Of a stretch of DNA of 32,754 nucleotides, positions 28,322 to 32,754 are shown in pieces. The position numbers and the translations under genes were made by a program. Each line of letters begins with the position of its first letter. Within the stretch, counting starts at the first letter, position 1. The DNA lies in the NCBI GenBank assembly GCA_004376645.1, contig SOJC01000040.1, forward strand, positions 1-32,754, given 5' to 3'. Under the pieces are notes generated by a model, which worked only from the letters and a program-made list of their open reading frames with translations, ran no database searches and was not told the DNA's origin. Origin of the DNA: Candidatus Bathyarchaeota archaeon (lineage in GTDB: Archaea; Thermoproteota; Bathyarchaeia; Bathyarchaeales; SOJC01).

Positions 28322-28570
28322 TCAACTCTGCTCCTTTACCTCTCCCTCTTCAGATTCTTCCTCCTCTTCTTCTGAGGAAGAAGTTGAAAGCAACGATGTG
28401 ATGTAACCGGCAATTCTGTTCCTAAGCTTCACAGAAGAAGTGTGCGTTAGCGCGTTCACCATCTCCTTGTTATTCTGAAAGTCATTGTTGAATTTTTCAG
28501 GATTAAGCTTTATCAGTTCACGAGCGACCTTCTTCACATTCTCCGGGCGAACCTTACCCAACTTTTTCAT
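28322..28570 (-). CDS. rps17e: 30S ribosomal protein S17e
   Basis: 82 aa; GKVRPENVKKVARELIKLNPEKFNNDFQNNKEMVNALTHTSSVKLRNRIAGYIT is characteristic. Confidence 0.93.
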   Translation of the reverse strand: MKKLGKVRPENVKKVARELIKLNPEKFNNDFQNNKEMVNALTHTSSVKLRNRIAGYITSLLSTSSSEEEEEESEEGEVKEQS

Positions 28571-28836
28571 TCATCCTCTCTTTTTCAGATCTCTAGCCTT
28601 ACTCTTATTGGCTCTAAGTATTGAAGCTTCCATAAAAGCGATTTGGTATAGTGGACCCTTGCCTTAAGAGCAAACGCCTTAACGCCCAACAAACAGCTTG
28701 AGGCACAGTACATAATGTATTCGATGAGTTCAAGTTGAACGAGGCGACGTACCGGAAGATGCATGCAGTTTTCTACATAATACTTAAACAATCCCACGTT
28801 AGATTGGAATTAATAAGGTGCAAGGAGATTTATGAG

Positions 28837-29601
28837 TTGCTGGTGGATAGTCACGCCCATCTTCAATGGGCGAGTTTTAACAAAGATCTGGAAGATGTTC
28901 TTGACAGGGCTGCGAGAGAAGGTGTGGAAAACGTTGTGAATGTTGGATTTGATTTTGATGGCAGCAGAAAAGGCATCGAGCTTGCTGATAAATACAATGA
29001 GCTGTACGCAGCTGTCGGCTTTCATCCTCATGTGGCGAACCAATTAGATGATAATATACTTGATGAGCTGGAAAAGCTCTCTGAAAACCGAAAAGTTGTA
29101 GCTATCGGAGAGATCGGATTAGACTATTATAGGAAATTGTCTCCAATTGAAGTCCAATGGAGAACCTTCATTACTCAGTTATCATTAGCTGAGAAGTTGG
29201 ACTTACCTGTGATAGTCCACAACCGAGAAGCACACGCAGATGTTGTGAAAGCATTGTTAAAGTTCAAAGGAAAGATTAGAGGCGTAATGCACTGTTTCTC
29301 TGGAAGCAAAGACATGGCTAGACAATGCATTAAGATGGGCTTTTACATATCCTTCGCTGGGTCTGTCACTTATCCAAATTCTAGAGGACTGCGTGAAGTT
29401 GTCCAATGGATAGGTTTGAATAGGATTCTGTTAGAGACAGATTGTCCGTGGCTGGCTCCTCAAGATGTCAGAGGAAAACGGAATGAACCCGCATTCCTAG
29501 TCTTCACGGCTAGAAAGATTGCAGAGCTCAAGAAGATTTCATTAGAGGGGTTGGCCAGCGCAACTATGGCAAACACAAATGAACTCTTCAGAATGCACTA
29601 G
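28837..29601 (+). CDS. TatD family hydrolase
   Basis: LLVDSHAHLQ, AAVGFHPHVA, AIGEIGLDYYRK, PVIVHNREAH, GVMHCFSGS, LLETDCPWLAP. TTG 28837 with AAGGAGA upstream preferred over 28735. Confidence 0.92.
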   Translation: MLVDSHAHLQWASFNKDLEDVLDRAAREGVENVVNVGFDFDGSRKGIELADKYNELYAAVGFHPHVANQLDDNILDELEKLSENRKVVAIGEIGLDYYRKLSPIEVQWRTFITQLSLAEKLDLPVIVHNREAHADVVKALLKFKGKIRGVMHCFSGSKDMARQCIKMGFYISFAGSVTYPNSRGLREVVQWIGLNRILLETDCPWLAPQDVRGKRNEPAFLVFTARKIAELKKISLEGLASATMANTNELFRMH

Positions 29602-29774
29602 TTCCCTCATTATGTGTCAATCATGATGATTATCCTTCCCAACCTGCCACGGACGAAGGCTCAGGAGATTTTTGAAGCACGTCACAACTCGGAAGGGTCT
29701 AGCCTAGATTTGGACTTAAGAAGAAAACCTTAAGTACTGGCTTAAATAAGAAAAGAAGCCACGGAGATGGTTGA

Positions 29775-29996
29775 ATGGCTAATTTAGAGTTGTCCATTGC
29801 GCCAATGCATAGAATAATCAAAAAAGCCAAAGCAGACAGAGTCAGTGAGAGCGCAGCAAAAGCTTTGGCAATTGCCCTCGAAGATATCGGCATAAGAATC
29901 GCAAAAGAAGCAATAGAGTACGCTATGCATGCAGGGCGTAAAACTGTAAAGTCTGAAGACATAGAAATAGCAAAGCGAAAAGTGGTTGGAAAATAA
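29775..29996 (+). CDS. Archaeal histone (HMf-like)
   Basis: 73 aa; LELSIAPMHRIIKKAKADRVSESAAKALAIALEDIGIRIAKEAIEYAMHAGRKTVKSEDIEIAKRKV. TTAAATAAG TATA-like at about 29742. Confidence 0.95.
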   Translation: MANLELSIAPMHRIIKKAKADRVSESAAKALAIALEDIGIRIAKEAIEYAMHAGRKTVKSEDIEIAKRKVVGK

Positions 29997-30136
29997 CCAC
30001 TCACTCCTTTTTCGACACTCTTAGTAGGCTTCGTCGACTAATGCTAATTATGACAGTCTTAGACATTAATAGGCTCACCTATTCGACTTGTTGGGTCTAA
30101 TCGAAATGCAATGATTCCTAAAAGTTAGAAAGCTTT

Positions 30137-30793
30137 CTATCTCACCTGATATTCTTCGCCTTCCCGCAGAACTTGAACAGTAATATTCGAATTGGCTTCC
30201 ACTTTCTGTTTGAATTCTTGAGGATCCGTGTCCCATCTATGTATTGGCACTGCAACTTTGGGGTTAATCGCCAACGCAGCCTCGGCGGCGTCAGAATTGT
30301 CCATTGTATATGTATCTCCACTTGGGAGTAGAGCAACGTCAATACTTCCCAGTTCATTCATCTCAGGTATGAAATCTGTGTCTCCTGCATGATATATTGT
30401 CTTGCCATCAGCTTCAATCAAGTAACCAACGCCGAATCCTTTAGGATGATAAGGATTGCCGGGAGATCTAAACCGTTTGTGATTGTAAGCCTCAACTGCT
30501 CTAACCTTTATCTTTCCGTAAGTTTCCTCTTCTCCGGGCTTGAGTGTTCTAACGTTTTTGTCCAGTTTTGAAGAACAATCTTCAGGAGCGATTATCACTG
30601 TACTCTCTTTGGATGCTTCATTGACTTTAGCTGGGTGACAATGATCGAAATGTGAATGCGTTATCAAAATGACGTCCGCTTTCTTTGTGACTGGAGAGTT
30701 CTCTTCGAGGTCCACGTAGACTATTGTTTCATTGATAGAAATCTGAAAACCAGAGTGGGACAGCCACTTTATTAAGACACCCATCCTATCCAC
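30137..30793 (-). CDS. MBL-fold metal-dependent hydrolase (UPF0173-like)
   Basis: 218 aa; IKWLSHSGFQISINETIVYVDL, ILITHSHFDHCHP, IYHAGDTDFIPEM, VAVPIHRWDTDP. Confidence 0.88.
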   Translation of the reverse strand: MDRMGVLIKWLSHSGFQISINETIVYVDLEENSPVTKKADVILITHSHFDHCHPAKVNEASKESTVIIAPEDCSSKLDKNVRTLKPGEEETYGKIKVRAVEAYNHKRFRSPGNPYHPKGFGVGYLIEADGKTIYHAGDTDFIPEMNELGSIDVALLPSGDTYTMDNSDAAEAALAINPKVAVPIHRWDTDPQEFKQKVEANSNITVQVLREGEEYQVR

Positions 30794-30868
30794 AGATCTT
30801 CATATGGTTAATGCACTCATATTACAGTATCGCAAGAACGTATTCTCTCTCTAACTAGCTACTCTCCG

Positions 30869-32380
30869 TCAAGTGAACTTAGGAATCTTTCGTAGAAGCA
30901 TTCCTTCTATCGTGATTGGATTCATTTTCAGAGCTAGGGTGTAGGCTTCGTTGAGCTTTGAGTTTCGTTCAGCATGTATCTGTAGCAAAACATCGTTCTT
31001 CTTTATTTTGCAGCCTCTCTTCCAGAGTAGTTCGATTCCCGCTCCCTTCTCTCGAGGAGCCCCTGCTGCCCTAGCTATAGCTGTTATTGCAGCATTGTCG
31101 ACATTTGTCACGAATCCATCACACGGTGCTTTAAGCGCAATGGTTTCGTGTCCGATACTGATGTCTTGAGGTTGAACCTTTGGGTTACCGCCTTGGATTT
31201 CGATGATCTCTCGCATCTTCTTTAAAGCCTTTCCAGACGCAAGGATGTCCTTGGCGAGGATCTTTCCTTCATCAGGGTGGGCCTTGAATCCCATCTCTAG
31301 AAGTATACCTGCGAGGGCAGTAGCTTTTTCCACGAGACTTGCAGGCCCTTTTCCTTGTAGTGCCAATAATGCCTCTCTTGCTTCCAAGGCAGGACCTACA
31401 GTGTGACCGACAGGTTGCCCTCCATAAGTGATGCCGCATTGAAGGTGCATCTTGAAACGTTCGCTTAGCTCTACAAAACTCTCGGCAAGTTTTCGTGCTT
31501 CTTCCATGGTTGAGACTTTTGCTCCAGCTCCAATTGGGATGTCAATAACAACATGGTCGGCCCCGACAGACAGTTTCTTGGAAAGAATACTTGCAAGCAT
31601 CTGCCCGACAGGATCGATATTTAAGGGATGTTCAACACGAATCAACAAATCATCTGCTGGCGATATTCCCAGCTTTCCACCCCAAACTATCGCTCCTGAA
31701 GCCTTTAACGCGATACTCTTAAGTTCATCAATGTCAAATTCAACATCTGCAAGAACTTCCATCGTGTCTGCAGTTCCTGAAGAACTAGTTATAGCTCTGC
31801 TGCTAGTCTTCGGAATCAGCAATCCAGCAGCAGCCACTATCGGAACTATCAATAAAGAAACCTTGTTGCCTGGCACTCCTCCTATACTATGTTTGTCATA
31901 GCAAGACCTATCGAAGTCGATAACTTTCCCTGCTTCGATCATAGCCCGCGTCAAATACTCAATCTCGTCAATTGTCGAGCCATGAAATTCTCCTGCTAAG
32001 AGAAATGCAGCAATTTGGATCTCGCTCAACTTGTGGTCAACAACATCTCTTATGATGCTGAAGTATTCGTCCTTAGTCAGAGATTCACCTTCAATCTGTT
32101 TGTGAATGAACTTGATTGATTCAGGTGGCTGTGCTAGAGATACGGAAACCGTCCCGCCATCTTTTGCTTTCAGTTGGTCGTGGAGATCTTTGAAAATCCC
32201 GATTTCTCCTTGCTCCAAATAAGATTGTGTGGTGTCCACGAAAGCTGCTGTCTTATACTTTGCAGATGATATTTTTACCCAGTCATGAGCTAAAACACCG
32301 ATTTCCAGAGCATCTTTTTCGTGCAATAGAACCATTCGTTTGCCAACTTTCAAATCAATTATCTTCGCTCTAAGTTTCAT
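30869..32380 (-). CDS. deoA: AMP phosphorylase (archaeal DeoA-family)
   Basis: N-terminal MKLRAKIIDLKVGKRMVLLHEKDALEIG; YDKHSIGGVPGNKVSLLIVPIVAAAGLLIPKTSSRAITSSSGTADTMEVLADVEF; ATG 32380 has a GAGGAG Shine-Dalgarno. Confidence 0.93.
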   Translation of the reverse strand: MKLRAKIIDLKVGKRMVLLHEKDALEIGVLAHDWVKISSAKYKTAAFVDTTQSYLEQGEIGIFKDLHDQLKAKDGGTVSVSLAQPPESIKFIHKQIEGESLTKDEYFSIIRDVVDHKLSEIQIAAFLLAGEFHGSTIDEIEYLTRAMIEAGKVIDFDRSCYDKHSIGGVPGNKVSLLIVPIVAAAGLLIPKTSSRAITSSSGTADTMEVLADVEFDIDELKSIALKASGAIVWGGKLGISPADDLLIRVEHPLNIDPVGQMLASILSKKLSVGADHVVIDIPIGAGAKVSTMEEARKLAESFVELSERFKMHLQCGITYGGQPVGHTVGPALEAREALLALQGKGPASLVEKATALAGILLEMGFKAHPDEGKILAKDILASGKALKKMREIIEIQGGNPKVQPQDISIGHETIALKAPCDGFVTNVDNAAITAIARAAGAPREKGAGIELLWKRGCKIKKNDVLLQIHAERNSKLNEAYTLALKMNPITIEGMLLRKIPKFT

Positions 32381-32620
32381 AGTGTGAAACTCCTCTCTTT
32401 GTATAGTGCTAGCGGAATTAAAGTAAGCATCTCTTTTCATTTCTTGATGCTTAAGTTATATACTATTTTGGGAGGTATTCAACTCAAGTTGAAGGAAACG
32501 CCACTTCTGGCGTCGATGATTACTGTTCATGTTTTTCCTGTTGATACACAACAGTCTTCTCTGTTTGAATTCCAACCGGATATTCTTTTGTTTGTGCAGG
32601 TGTGAGATAGTCAATGTCAA

Positions 32621-32754
32621 TTGGCTTTTTGGCGGGAATCTGGGTTCTCGTTTGTGGCAGCGCCGCATTGCGAGATGTCGACGGATGGGGAAGCTCTCCA
32701 GGAAGCTTTCCACGAATTGTCCGATGTGTTGAAAACCTTCCCCAAGTGTAAGCC
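32621..32754 (+). CDS. Possible 5' part of a CDS running off the window
   Basis: Open frame to the window edge: (L/M)AFWRESGFSFVAAPHCEMSTDGEALQEAFHELSDVLKTFPKCK. Start could be TTG 32621 or ATG 32675. Confidence 0.35.
   Translation, partial: MAFWRESGFSFVAAPHCEMSTDGEALQEAFHELSDVLKTFPKCK

Noticed and set aside
28621-28735. Possible tRNA-like or structured RNA between S17e and TatD
   Set aside because: No T-arm GTTCGAATC-type sequence or acceptor pairing on either strand.
29621-29680. Possible C/D-box sRNA (ATGATGA at about 29622)
   Set aside because: No matching D or D' CTGA boxes at suitable spacing.
31452-31901. 149-aa plus-strand ORF antisense to AMP phosphorylase
   Set aside because: Serine/isoleucine-rich antisense translation of a conserved gene; no family signature.
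32489-32605. TTG-initiated 38-aa ORF after a GGAGGT element
   Set aside because: Shine-Dalgarno-like spacing is acceptable, but the peptide has no recognisable features and the following frame differs; unsupported without comparison.
1-32754. CRISPR array, transposon or integrated virus
   Set aside because: No regularly spaced repeats, transposase, integrase or capsid-type ORFs seen; the strand pattern looks chromosomal.

Overview
The window looks archaeal: an archaeal histone, ribosomal protein S17e, an AMP phosphorylase, HerA/NurA, GTG/TTG starts and TATA-like promoters are all present. I see no rRNA, tRNA, CRISPR array, transposase or phage structural gene. Most ORFs are ordinary metabolic or hypothetical genes: GNATs, a DUF917 protein, a HAD hydrolase, beta-CASP/MBL proteins, an M42 peptidase, an ornithine cyclodeaminase-like protein, TatD and a metallophosphoesterase. 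The main item of interest is a nucleic-acid-processing neighbourhood at about 11.3-23.8 kb. It has two parts. (i) A long-form NurA with what looks like an embedded winged helix, overlapping a HerA-type ATPase and followed by a PfkB-family kinase. (ii) A compact minus-strand, translationally overlapping cassette: a RecA/RadA paralog with an erased Walker A, a 91-aa protein, and a B-family DNA polymerase with degraded exonuclease and polymerase motifs (PolB2-like). Part (ii) is divergently transcribed from two overlapping DUF72 genes. Its layout recalls bacterial ImuA-ImuB-DnaE2 mutasomes, but this is inference and not demonstrated. A degraded SDR gene with an in-frame TAG lies at the left edge. 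All family calls come from reading motifs by eye; no searches were run.
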